In this document: in pieces, positions 8,644-18,584 of the stretch
How positions within the stretch are numbered: position 1 is the stretch's first letter
Layout: each line of letters begins with the position of its first letter
Assembly (NCBI GenBank): GCA_040219575.1
Contig: JAVJSD010000090.1
Span: forward strand, 20,660 to 84,659
Reading direction: 5' to 3'
Origin: JAVJSD01 sp040219575
GTDB taxonomy: Bacteria; Planctomycetota; Planctomycetia; Pirellulales; Pirellulaceae
DNA: 64,000 nt
Notes under the pieces: generated by a model
The model's database searches: none
What the model was told of the DNA's origin: nothing
Seen by the model: the letters and a program-made list of their open reading frames with translations, nothing else
Position numbers and translations under genes: made by a program

Positions 8644-8709
8644 GTAGCGGAACTCGCCAGAGTTCCGAGGTATTCGGACGAATTCGGAAGTCTGGCGACT
8701 TCCGCTACG
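8644..8709. repeat. Paired-hairpin cassette, divergent copy (GCCA/TGGC loops)
   Basis: GGAACTC-GCCA-GAGTTCC is followed after about 16 bp by GGAAGTC-TGGC-GACTTCC, all framed by GTAGC/GCTAC. Stems match the copies at 14.6, 18.2 and 48.1 kb, but the two loops differ from GTGA/TCAC while remaining reverse complements of each other. A GGCAGGCT-GGA-AGCCTGCC hairpin follows at about 8741-8762. Confidence 0.8.
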
Positions 8710-8760
8710 AGTTTTCAGACAACGGTTGGGCGCCATGCTATGGCAGGCTGGAAGCCTGCC

Positions 8761-10197
<1,437 letters not shown>

Positions 10198-10326
10198 CAG
10201 CCGACCTCGTTTAGCCGCAGGCCCAGCGGGCCGCGCGGGAGTTGAGGATGGAGCGGGTTTGCGGTTAAGCGACCAATTGCAGCCGCAGCGATCATGAGAA
10301 ATGTCTTCACTTCCATCGACTCTCCA

Positions 10327-11715
10327 TCAGTCGAGCAACAAGTGTTGATTCGCGATCGAGATGCCGCTGACGATGGCGCCGATGATGCCGACGAAGCCCT
10401 GGTCGGTGCCGCAGAGGAAGAGGTTGTCGAGGTGCGTCCGGCCGTCGAGCGTCTTCTCCGGCGCGCCGTACACGGCGCCGTTGTCGTGCCAGGTGAAGCG
10501 GTGGATGGTGGTCGGCGTGAACATGTCGCGGTCGATCACGCGGGCGCGGTAGTCGGGTGTGAAGCGCACCGCCGCGGCGACGGTGCGGTCGTACCACCGC
10601 AGTTTCTCCAACTGGTACTGCTCCTCCGACAGCGCCGACCAGCGGTCGTGGTCGGCCAGGGCCGTGATGCGGATCACGCCGTCGGCGAGTTGCCCGTCCT
10701 CCGGGCCGTAGGCGAAATTGTTCGGCGAACAGACGACGCCGGTCCGCACGTCGCACAACTCCTCGGTCGGCCGCTGCCAGTGAAACTCGTCGCTGTCGTT
10801 GAAGAACACGATGGTGCGGTCGTGGCCGAAGTCGCGCGGCTGGCGGTCGAGGATCGAGACCGTCTCGATGAACGAGAGCTGCCCCGCCTGCTGGTTTTCG
10901 ACTTCCGTGATGTCGTCGCACAGCCGCAGCGTTTCCAGTCGCCCGGCGGAGGAGAGCACCCGCCGGCCTTCAATCTCTTCGCCGCTGTCGAGCACCACGC
11001 CGACCGCGTGGCCGTTCTCCGTCTTGATTCGCGACACGCCGCTGCGGAGCTTCAACTCGCCGCCGAGCGAGCGAAACCGTTTGACCAGGTTCCGCAAGAT
11101 CAGCCGCACCCCGGCGAAAGGCCGGGCGAAGCCCTCCAGGAAGATGCTGCGGAACATGATGCAGAACTGGCCGAAGTCCATGTCGTGCTCGCGGGCGTTG
11201 CCGTACCACATCAACGGGCAAAGCAACATTTCGACCAGCAGCGGTTCGCTGATGATCTCGCCCATCACCTGCCGGGCCGAGAGGGCGTAGGCCTCCTGAT
11301 CGAGGTCGTCGTAATCGACCAGCCGCGCCAGCAGGAGGCGGAAGCTGTCGACTTGCGTGGGAAACTCGCGGGCGATTTCGGCCTCGAGCAGTTCGATGTC
11401 GTTGTTGAAGTCGAGCCGCGTATGGGGGAAGGCGATCGTCGAACCGATCTGCGGCGCCAGGGCGAAGTCGTCCCACTTGAAACGGAGTTGCCGTAGCAGC
11501 CGGGCCAGCGGGCCGCGCTTGGCGCCCTTGGGCGTGAAGTTGGTCACCGCGTGCAGGCCGACGTCGTAATCGCGGCCGTTCAGGCGGTAGAAGCTGTTCA
11601 GCCCGCCGATGGTGTAATGCCGCTCGAGAATGCAGACGCGTTTGTCGTAGTGCGCCAGGCGAATGCCCGCCGCCAGCCCCGACATGCCGGCCCCGATGAT
11701 GATCACGTCGTACAT
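10327..11715 (-). CDS. Second CrtI/CRTISO-like FAD-dependent oxidoreductase
   Basis: Protein of 462 residues from the same superfamily as its downstream neighbour but clearly diverged from it, so not a recent tandem duplicate. The dinucleotide motif GAGMSG lies at residues 8-13, then CILERHYTIGGLNSFY. The C-terminal FAD motif is LFLCGTDQGFVGIIGAI. The ATG at 11715 is chosen because it opens directly into the FAD motif; sequence upstream is heptamer repeat. No Shine-Dalgarno sequence is evident. Two distinct enzymes of this family next to an ACP-ketosynthase pair suggest successive or regiospecific desaturation steps. Confidence 0.85.
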   Translation of the reverse strand: MYDVIIIGAGMSGLAAGIRLAHYDKRVCILERHYTIGGLNSFYRLNGRDYDVGLHAVTNFTPKGAKRGPLARLLRQLRFKWDDFALAPQIGSTIAFPHTRLDFNNDIELLEAEIAREFPTQVDSFRLLLARLVDYDDLDQEAYALSARQVMGEIISEPLLVEMLLCPLMWYGNAREHDMDFGQFCIMFRSIFLEGFARPFAGVRLILRNLVKRFRSLGGELKLRSGVSRIKTENGHAVGVVLDSGEEIEGRRVLSSAGRLETLRLCDDITEVENQQAGQLSFIETVSILDRQPRDFGHDRTIVFFNDSDEFHWQRPTEELCDVRTGVVCSPNNFAYGPEDGQLADGVIRITALADHDRWSALSEEQYQLEKLRWYDRTVAAAVRFTPDYRARVIDRDMFTPTTIHRFTWHDNGAVYGAPEKTLDGRTHLDNLFLCGTDQGFVGIIGAIVSGISIANQHLLLD

Positions 11716-11821
11716 GGGGTGAAGCAGGTGAGTAAGTGAGTAGGTGAGTAGGCAAGTAGGTGGATGTTTTGCGGCGAGTCGCGACTTGCTCACCTACTCA
11801 CTTACTCACCTACCACCTCCC
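11716..11821. repeat. Heptamer repeats arranged as a 22-bp perfect inverted repeat
   Basis: TGAGTAG-type heptamers at 11727-11748 are an exact reverse complement of those at 11789-11810, with about 40 nt between them. The structure fills the gap between the ACP and the FAD oxidoreductase genes. A transcript crossing the gap could fold into a long hairpin and alter the ratio of the two products; that effect is inference. Confidence 0.75.
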
Positions 11822-12082
<261 letters not shown>

Positions 12083-12167
12083 GCCGCGTTTCCTTCCGGC
12101 TTGGGGAGTGTATGTTTGCAGACCGCCACAAATACGTAGAGCGGACTGACCGAAGCTCTGTTACACA

Positions 12168-13427
12168 TCAGAACTTCTTGATGATCACGACGGAGTTGAT
12201 TCCCAGCATACCGAATGAATTGTTCAGGATGTAGGTGACGGACCCCGATTCCTGCGGCTGGTTGAGCACCAGGCCGGGCAACTCGCACTCGGCGTCGAGC
12301 TGGTCGACGTTGATGGTGGCGTGGCACACGCCGTCGTCGAAAGCGGGCAGATTTCCCGCCAATTCCAGGGCGCCGGCGGCGCCCATCGCGTGGCCGATGA
12401 AGCTTTTGGTGTTGTTGAATCGGGTCCGCTCGCTGCGCCCGAAAACCCGTCGCAGGGCGTCGCATTCCTGGGCGTCGCCCATGCTGGTGCCGGTGGCGTG
12501 CGTGCTGACGATGTCGATCTGCTCGGGGGCCAGGGCGGCTCGCTTGAGCGCCAAACTGACGCACTCCGCCTGCCGCTCGGGATTGGGGAGCACAAAATCG
12601 GTGGCGTCGGTGTTCATGGCGTAGCCCGCCAGTTCGCCATAGATCTTCGCGCCGCGACGGCGGGCGTCGTCGAGCCGTTCCAGCGTGTAGACACAGCCCC
12701 CTTCGGCCACGACGATGCCGTTGCGGGCCACATCGAACGGCCGCGAGGCCCGGGTGGGATCTTCGTGCTCGGCCAGGGCGCCCTGGCTTTTGAAACTGGC
12801 GAAGATGCCGAAGGTGTGAATGCTCTCGGAGACGCCGCCGGCCAGCGCCAGGTCGCAGTCGCCCAGCCGCAACATCTGCGCGCCCTGAATCAGCCCGGCG
12901 TTCCCCGCGGCGCAGGCGGCGCCGATGGTGTAGTGCGGGCCGACGATGCCCATGTTCAGGGCCACCTCGCCGGCCGGATTGTTGGCCACCGTGCGGGGGT
13001 TGTGGTGGTGCGACCAGAAGCTGGTGTCGTAGTCGTAGCCCTTGAGCTCGTAGATTTCGTTTTCGGTCTCGACGTTGCCGTGCTCGGTGACGCCCAGGTA
13101 AACGCCGACGCGGCTCTTGTCGGTGTTCTCCCAGTCGATTCCGGCGTCGCGAACGGCCTCGTTGGTGCAGTAGATGCCGACGCTGCCGGCCCGCGTGCCG
13201 CGACGGGCGTCTTTGCGGCTCTGGTAACGCTTCACTTCGTAGTCGCAGATGCCGGCCAGGGTGTCGCCGACGTAGCGAATTTCGTACTTCGAGACGCCGC
13301 TGCGGCCGGCGAGCAGACTCTCGCGGTACTCGACCAGGCTGTTGCCGTTGGGCGAGGTGAGGCCGACGCCGGTGATGACGATCCGCTGGTTTTCGGGAAG
13401 CGAGCTGGAAGAGCCGCCGGCGATCAT
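12168..13427 (-). CDS. FabF-like beta-ketoacyl-ACP synthase
   Basis: Condensing enzyme of 419 residues. The complete Cys-His-His triad is visible: Cys172 in GAACAAGNAG, His310 in STHATGTSMGD and His346 in KSFIGHAMGAAG. The C-terminal NNSFGMLGIN loop is also present. AGGA precedes the ATG by 7 nt. The sequence is colinear with FabF but is positioned with its own ACP and redox enzymes, not with fabD, fabG and fabH, so it probably elongates or initiates a specialised acyl chain. The active-site Cys argues against a chain-length-factor role. Confidence 0.92.
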   Translation of the reverse strand: MIAGGSSSSLPENQRIVITGVGLTSPNGNSLVEYRESLLAGRSGVSKYEIRYVGDTLAGICDYEVKRYQSRKDARRGTRAGSVGIYCTNEAVRDAGIDWENTDKSRVGVYLGVTEHGNVETENEIYELKGYDYDTSFWSHHHNPRTVANNPAGEVALNMGIVGPHYTIGAACAAGNAGLIQGAQMLRLGDCDLALAGGVSESIHTFGIFASFKSQGALAEHEDPTRASRPFDVARNGIVVAEGGCVYTLERLDDARRRGAKIYGELAGYAMNTDATDFVLPNPERQAECVSLALKRAALAPEQIDIVSTHATGTSMGDAQECDALRRVFGRSERTRFNNTKSFIGHAMGAAGALELAGNLPAFDDGVCHATINVDQLDAECELPGLVLNQPQESGSVTYILNNSFGMLGINSVVIIKKF

Positions 13428-13579
13428 GCGTGATTCCTGTCAGTGGCGGGAAGCTGTTGAAATTAACCGGTTTGTGCCGAACTGACAAGCGGCTCAGAGG
13501 CGCCCATTCGCCCCCGCCTTCCCCCCAAGCCGACGACTTTGTCGTCGCTTTGACGACGGCGGAGCCGTCGGCTTGGGAA
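13428..13579. repeat. Paired CGACGAC/GACGGC hairpin cassette in the cluster
   Basis: Two palindromic words, CGACGACTTTGTCGTCG and a GACGGC-GGA-GCCGTC stem, are framed by CCAAGC and GCTTGG at 13528-13577. The 152-bp gap separates the ketosynthase from the upstream dehydrogenase gene. Confidence 0.6.
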
Positions 13580-14581
13580 TCATGGCGTTTCTGATTCGCG
13601 CAGCCAAGCGCCGAGGCGCTCCATGCCCTCAACCGTGGAAACCCGCGGCTCGTAACCGAAATCCTCGCGAGCGCGGCCGATGTCGAAGTAGTGCGAGGTG
13701 GCGAGCTGCGCCGCGAGAAATCGCGTCATCGGCGGTTCGCCGCGCCGCCGCAGCAGTCGGTAGACGCCTTCCAGCGTCGCCCCCAACCCCCAGGCGGCCC
13801 GCAGCGAGATCGACTTGCGGATCGGCGGCAGATCGACCAGCGCCAGAATCTCGTCAATCCACTGCCAGCAATTCACCGGCTCGCCCTGACTGAGAAAGTA
13901 GGCCCGACCGCAGACCGGCGAACCTTCCGTCAGCGCGTCGGCCGCCAGCAGGTGCGCCTCGGCGGCGTTTTCGACGTAGATCATATCGACCAGGTTCGTG
14001 CCGTCGCCCACGCGCCGCAGTCGTCCACGACGTGCCCGATCGAGCAGTCGCGGAATCAGGTGGTGGTCGCGCGGGCCCCAGATCAAATGCGGCCGCAGAC
14101 TGCAGGTAAGCAGGCCCTCCCGGCCGCTGGCCTCCAGCACGTGCTGCTCGGCGAGCGCCTTGGTGTGCTGGTAGTGGCAGAGCCAGCGCTCGGGATACGG
14201 GGCCGATTCGTCGACGCCGCATTGATCGCCGCCGTCGAACGTGACGCTGGGACTGCTGCTGAACACCAGACGCCCGACGCCGTGCTTCACACAACCCGCC
14301 ACCACGTGCCGCGTCCCCTCGGTGTTGATGCCGTGAAAGTGATCCCAGTCGTGGGCGATGCCCGCCACCGCCGCCGTGTGAAACACCACGTCCACCCCTT
14401 CACAGGCCCGGGCCACCGCCGCCGCGTCGCGAACATCGCCCCGGATGGTTTCGGCGCCGAGCGCCTCGAGCGCCGGGTACGCGCCGCGGGCGAACGTTCG
14501 CACGCGATCGCCGCGGGCCGCCAGTTGCTCGACGATGTACTTACCCAGGAAACCACCGGCGCCCGTCACAAGTGCCTGCAC
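13580..14581 (-). CDS. NAD(P)-dependent epimerase/3-beta-HSD family dehydrogenase, OleD-like
   Basis: Extended short-chain dehydrogenase of 333 residues. The nucleotide motif TGAGGFLG is at residues 6-13 and the catalytic Y-x3-K pair is in LCHYQHTK. Blocks such as SSPSVTFDGGDQ, RPHLIWGPRD and SQGEPVNCW match the 3-beta-hydroxysteroid dehydrogenase/OleD branch, whose bacterial members reduce 2-alkyl-3-oxoalkanoates or sterol-like ketones. OleA, OleB and OleC are not in the window. GTG at 14581 is chosen because the coding signature starts there and the sequence upstream is a hairpin cassette. It is the first or second gene of the minus-strand lipid cluster. Confidence 0.85.
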   Translation of the reverse strand: MQALVTGAGGFLGKYIVEQLAARGDRVRTFARGAYPALEALGAETIRGDVRDAAAVARACEGVDVVFHTAAVAGIAHDWDHFHGINTEGTRHVVAGCVKHGVGRLVFSSSPSVTFDGGDQCGVDESAPYPERWLCHYQHTKALAEQHVLEASGREGLLTCSLRPHLIWGPRDHHLIPRLLDRARRGRLRRVGDGTNLVDMIYVENAAEAHLLAADALTEGSPVCGRAYFLSQGEPVNCWQWIDEILALVDLPPIRKSISLRAAWGLGATLEGVYRLLRRRGEPPMTRFLAAQLATSHYFDIGRAREDFGYEPRVSTVEGMERLGAWLRESETP

Positions 14582-14644
14582 GAGGAGTCGACTTTCTGTT
14601 TGTGCTAGGCTCCGCCTGGAAACGCAGACCGGGCAATTCAATTT

Positions 14645-14707
14645 GTAGCGGAACTCGTGAGAGTTCCTCATTCTCAATGCCGTCGGAAGTCTCACGACTT
14701 CCGCTAC
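14645..14707. repeat. Paired-hairpin cassette (GTGA/TCAC loops)
   Basis: GGAACTC-GTGA-GAGTTCC and GGAAGTC-TCAC-GACTTCC are framed by GTAGC and GCTAC. The two loops are exact reverse complements. It lies between the OleD-like gene and the small unknown gene. Confidence 0.85.
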
Positions 14708-14747
14708 GCAGTTTCCGGACAAAGCTTGGTGAGGTAGGTGGGGACGA

Positions 14748-15041
14748 CTACAGATGCACGGCGATCCAGCGTTCGGATTCACCGGGCTCGGGCGGCGGGA
14801 CGGGGTCAATCCAGGGAATCTCCTGCTTCGCTTCGCGAAACGCCGCCAGCTTGACCTTGAACAAGGCCACGATCTGCTGCAGCGCCTCGCGTTCGCTTTC
14901 CCCCAGTCCGGCAACCTCCGCCAGATTCGCCGCGCGGGCGACGATCACCCCGGCTTCATTGCGCGGCGCGACATACACCCGGCAGTTGTAGACCGGCACG
15001 TCGGTGGGTGGGCCGAGAGGTCGAACGCGTGGATCGGGCAT
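14748..15041 (-). CDS. Small protein of unknown function (97 aa)
   Basis: The 97-residue frame starts MPDPRVRPLGPPTDVPVYNC and has a well-formed amphipathic middle (NLAEVAGLGESEREALQQIV, about residues 39-58) followed by a Pro-rich tail. Composition looks like a real globular protein and not like the surrounding repeats. No signal peptide, membrane segment or known motif is recognised. The ATG directly abuts a heptamer tandem repeat, so no Shine-Dalgarno sequence is present in the 5' region. It lies upstream of the lipid cluster on the same strand; a functional link is unproven. Confidence 0.6.
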   Translation of the reverse strand: MPDPRVRPLGPPTDVPVYNCRVYVAPRNEAGVIVARAANLAEVAGLGESEREALQQIVALFKVKLAAFREAKQEIPWIDPVPPPEPGESERWIAVHL

Positions 15042-15404
15042 GTGAGGGGTGAGGGGTGAGTGGTGAGCGGTGAGTGGTGAGTGGTGAGTGGTGAGGGGTG
15101 AGGGGTGAGGGGTGAGGGGTGAGGGGTGAGGGGTGAGGGGTGAGGGGTGAGGGGTGAGGGGTGAGGGGTGAAACAGTGCGGCGGCCGGATGCACTCCAAG
15201 CCGACGGCTTTGCCGTCGCAGTTCGTGAGTAAGTGAGTAGGTGGGTTGCGTGGGAAACGCAAGTTCAGTCCGCAAAAACAAGTCTGCAATCTGCAATCTG
15301 CAATCCGAAATCCGAAATCTGCAATCCGAAATCACCCTCCCGCTTTCCGCCCCTCTTCTACTTCCCTACCATGATGGCTCACCAATATCCAGGAGGAGGA
15401 CACC
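15042..15404. repeat. Heptanucleotide tandem array plus dispersed cassettes
   Basis: From 15042 to about 15172 the unit GTGAGGG (with GTGAGTG variants near the left end) repeats about 18 times without interruption. It is followed by a CGACGGC-ttt-GCCGTCG hairpin at 15192-15214, short TGAGTAG units at about 15225-15242 and AATCTGC/AATCCGA heptamers at 15284-15333. No gene is supported. The right edge carries the SDR ribosome-binding site. Confidence 0.85.
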
Positions 15405-16178
15405 ATGTTGCCGGGAATCAAGCAATTCGACCTGACGGGCAAAGCGGCGATCATCACGGGCGGTTCCAAGGGACTCGGCGAGGCGATGGCGGCGGGACTC
15501 GCGTCCGCGGGCGCCGATGTGCTATTGGCCAGCCGAAATGCCGATGAGGCCGAGAAAGCGGCGGCGCAGATTGCCAGCGACTTCGGACACAAGGCGATCG
15601 GCATGGCGGCCGATGTGATTGACGAGGGCCAGGTGCAGGCGATGGTCGATCGGGCGGTGGCCGAATTCGGCAAGGTCGACATTCTGATCAACAGCGCCGG
15701 CATTAACATCCGGGGCGCGATCGACGAGCTGAGCTACGACGACTTCCGCAAAGTGCAACAGATCAACGTCGACGGCCTGTGGCTGGCCAGCCGGGCGGTG
15801 GTGCCGCACATGAAGCAGGCCGGCTGGGGACGCATCATCAATATGGCCAGCACGCTGGGTCTGGTTGGACTCGAAAACCGCACCCCGTACACCGCCAGCA
15901 AAGGGGCGGTGGTGCAGATGACGCGGGCGCTCGCGCTGGAACTGGCCGGCAGCAACATCATGGTCAACGCCATCTGCCCGGGCCCATTTCTCACGCCGAT
16001 GAACATCCCGATCGCCGAAGCCGAGCAAACGAAGAAGTTCATCGTCGGCGCGGTGGCGCTGGGCCGCTGGGGGCAGATGGAGGAGATTCAGGGCGCGGCG
16101 ATTTTCCTCGCCAGCAACGCCGCCAGCTACGTCACCGGCAGCATGCTGTGCGTCGACGGCGGCTGGACCGCGCGGTGA
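15405..16178 (+). CDS. Short-chain dehydrogenase/reductase (FabG or gluconate-5-dehydrogenase-like)
   Basis: Classical SDR of 257 residues. The cofactor motif TGGSKGLG is at residues 18-25, NSAG follows at about 95, and the catalytic triad is Ser in NMASTLG with YTASK. The C-terminus VTGSMLCVDGG is typical of FabG-like and sugar-alcohol dehydrogenases. A near-ideal GGAGGAGG ribosome-binding site lies just before the ATG. It is divergent from the lipid cluster. It could supply the ketoreductase that cluster lacks, but related proteins often oxidise sugar acids, and the neighbouring sulfatase would fit that equally well. Confidence 0.9.
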   Translation: MLPGIKQFDLTGKAAIITGGSKGLGEAMAAGLASAGADVLLASRNADEAEKAAAQIASDFGHKAIGMAADVIDEGQVQAMVDRAVAEFGKVDILINSAGINIRGAIDELSYDDFRKVQQINVDGLWLASRAVVPHMKQAGWGRIINMASTLGLVGLENRTPYTASKGAVVQMTRALALELAGSNIMVNAICPGPFLTPMNIPIAEAEQTKKFIVGAVALGRWGQMEEIQGAAIFLASNAASYVTGSMLCVDGGWTAR

Positions 16179-16397
16179 TGTCGCCGACGTAGGCCGGAAC
16201 AAGCCGTGCGCTGTTCCGGCATTTCCCAACCGCCGCGCAGACGAAAGCCCGCCGCCGCAATTCATCCTCCGGCGGCGCGTCCGCCGGAACCGCCGTTGAG
16301 TTGTTCTGGCCTTTTCGTGGCCGACGCTGCCAGCGTCGCCGACAAAGTAATCCGGGCGGTGATCACCGATGCTGGCAGCGTCGGCTACGGCGGTGCG
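16179..16397. repeat. GTAGGCCGGAACAAGCC element (copy 1) and GACGCTGCCAGCGTC palindromes
   Basis: About 120 bp at 16187-16310 recurs in opposite orientation at 19873-19996 at high similarity. Next to it, GACGCTGCCAGCGTC (about 16323-16337) and its partner TGCTGGCAGCGTCGGCTACGG form the GACGCTG palindrome family. Confidence 0.7.
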
Positions 16398-18098
16398 TTA
16401 CTCTTTGACGAGATCACGGGTGGCGAGTTCGCGGAATTCGTCTTCGCGTTGCTTCCACAATTGAGCCATCTTCTCGACGCGGTCCGGGTGCTTGGCGGCG
16501 AGGTTGTTGGTTTCGGCTCGGTCGTCGGCCAAGTTGTAGAGTTCCCAGGCGTCTCCCTTGGCGGCGACAAGCTTCCAGTCGCCGAGGCGCAGCGCGCGGT
16601 TCCCTTCATGCGACCACCACAAGTAGTCGCGCTCGACGGCGCCGTCGCGGGCGAAGGCCGGCTTCAGGCTCTTGCCGGGAGCGGCGGGGACTGGCTCGCC
16701 TTGCCAGGAGTCGAGCGGGCGGCCGCCGGCGACGTCGAGGATCGTCGGCACGAGATCGATCACGTGGCCGGGATTATGGCGCAGTTCGCCGCGGCCTTGG
16801 ATGCCGGCCGGCCAGTGCACCACCAGCGGCGTCGAGACACCCCCCTCGTGCACCCACGTCTTGTGGCGGCGCAGGGGAGTGTTGCAGGTAGTCGACCAAC
16901 CGGGGCCGAGGCAGAGATACGTGCCGGCCGAACCGGGCGCGGCCTGGGGATCGTGGCCGTCGTCGCGGACCATGATCTCGGCGCTGGCGCCATTGTCGGA
17001 CAGAAAGCAGATCAGCGTGTTGTCGAGCGCCTGCATCGCCTCGAGCTGCGCCAGCACGCGGCCGATTTCCTGATCGACGCGGTCGACCATGGCGGCGTGA
17101 ATCGCCATCTTGGCCGACTGAAACGCGCGTTGCTCGTCGGTCAGTTCGCTCCACGGCAGCGGCCGGTTCACCTCGCCCGGGCCCAGCGTCTTCAGCGCCT
17201 CGGGAAAATGGTAGGGCGGGCCGACCTCGCGTTCCACTTCCGAGAGCTTGCCGTCAACCAGCCCCATCTCCTGTTGCCGTTTGAACCGCGCGGCGCGAAC
17301 CTGCTCCCAATCGCGGCGATACGTATCGTGATACTTGGCGACATCTTCCGGCAACGCGTGCAGTGGGAAGTGCGGCGCGGTGAACGCCAGGTAGAGGAAG
17401 AACGGCTTGCCCGCGTGCTCTTTCTCGTGGCCTTTCAGATACTTCACGGCGTGGTCGGCGATGGCGACGGTGCCGTAGAAGTCGCTGCCTGGTTCGACGG
17501 GCGGCAGCTTCTCGTCGTCCTCGTAGTGAACTTTCGGATTGAAGAACCGGCCTTGATCGCGGAGGTAGTAGGAATGCGCGAAGCCGTTTTCCAGCGGCAT
17601 GCCGTCGACGTGCCATTTGCCGCTGTGGTAGCTGCGGTAACCGAACGGCGCGAGCATGTCGGGCAACAGCCGCGCCCACTTCGGCCGCACGCCGCGTCCG
17701 CCGCTGGGAATGCCCGGCAGCGAGTCGCGGCGGATCTGTTGCGCGTAGAAGCCAGTCAGCAGGGCGCCGCGCGTCGGCCAGCAACGGGCGGTGTTATAGA
17801 ACTGCGTGAACCGCAGACCGCCGGCCGCCAGGCGATCGAGATTCGGCGTGGCGATCTCCCCGCCGTAGCAGCCCAGGTCGGAGTAGCCCAGGTCATCGGC
17901 CAGGATCACCACGATGTTGGGGCGGTCGGTGGGGCGGGCGTCCGTCGCTTGTGCAAGGCTTGCTTTTGCAGAAAGCGCCGTTGCGACGGCAACAGTGATC
18001 GCGACAAGGATTTGTCGCGTATCCCGCGGGCCGAACCGGCGGCAGTCGGCGAGTTGGTCAACTAGAAAGGGAGGCATGGTGCATTCTCGTGGACGCAT
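16398..18098 (-). CDS. Secreted sulfatase with CWPTR active-site motif
   Basis: Formylglycine-type sulfatase, 566 residues. A hydrophobic export segment at about 29-46 ends ASLAQA. NIVVILADDLGYSDLG at 61-76 supplies calcium ligands, and CWPTR at 106-110 carries Cys106 for conversion to formylglycine. FLSDNGAS later in the protein gives further metal ligands. GGAG lies 7 nt before the ATG at 18098; an internal ATG at 18077 gives a more usual signal peptide and cannot be excluded. The next gene upstream on the same strand is a glycosidase-like beta-propeller, which fits joint breakdown of a sulfated glycan. Substrate unknown. Confidence 0.92.
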   Translation of the reverse strand: MRPRECTMPPFLVDQLADCRRFGPRDTRQILVAITVAVATALSAKASLAQATDARPTDRPNIVVILADDLGYSDLGCYGGEIATPNLDRLAAGGLRFTQFYNTARCWPTRGALLTGFYAQQIRRDSLPGIPSGGRGVRPKWARLLPDMLAPFGYRSYHSGKWHVDGMPLENGFAHSYYLRDQGRFFNPKVHYEDDEKLPPVEPGSDFYGTVAIADHAVKYLKGHEKEHAGKPFFLYLAFTAPHFPLHALPEDVAKYHDTYRRDWEQVRAARFKRQQEMGLVDGKLSEVEREVGPPYHFPEALKTLGPGEVNRPLPWSELTDEQRAFQSAKMAIHAAMVDRVDQEIGRVLAQLEAMQALDNTLICFLSDNGASAEIMVRDDGHDPQAAPGSAGTYLCLGPGWSTTCNTPLRRHKTWVHEGGVSTPLVVHWPAGIQGRGELRHNPGHVIDLVPTILDVAGGRPLDSWQGEPVPAAPGKSLKPAFARDGAVERDYLWWSHEGNRALRLGDWKLVAAKGDAWELYNLADDRAETNNLAAKHPDRVEKMAQLWKQREDEFRELATRDLVKE

Positions 18099-18584
18099 TG
18101 CCGGGCTCCGTCTGGAAACGCAAACGCGGCGATTCGATTTGTAGGAACTCTTTGTAGGGGAACTCGTGAGAGTTCCTCATCTCTTACGCCGTCGGAAGTC
18201 TCACGACTTCCGCTACGTCATTGCGGCCGGAAGTCTCACGACGTCTCACGACTTCCGCTACGTCGTTGTCGGACAAGACCTGGTGGGCACAGAACCAAGA
18301 CGGCTTTCCAGCTGATTGTCTTCCGCGTGTTTACCCAAGTCAAATTCTGACTTTGGCGGGTAGTGGGTCGTTTCGATGACAAGGCTGTACGGTCTCGTTT
18401 AACTTTGTCGGCGAGCCGAAGGCGACGGCGCGCGCACGACCCCGCGCCAGCTGGAAACGTTGCCGCAACGGTCCGCCGACGCCTGCGGCTTGCCGTTAAA
18501 CGATGTTCGTCGCTACATCGTCGGCATTGAACAAGGCAGGCCTCAATAAACGATCCTCCCGCCGGCTTCAACAAGGGCCAAGCC
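18099..18584. repeat. Repeat-filled gap with doubled paired-hairpin cassette
   Basis: At 18153-18262 is a GTGA/TCAC paired-hairpin cassette whose second half is duplicated. At about 18430-18505 is an element containing GACGCCTGCGGCTTGCCGTT, found again in inverse orientation at 45772-45875. No gene is supported. Confidence 0.65.

Noticed and set aside
15042..15172. Tandem array considered as a CRISPR locus
   Set aside because: Units are 7 bp with no spacers of 25-40 bp, and no cas genes lie nearby.
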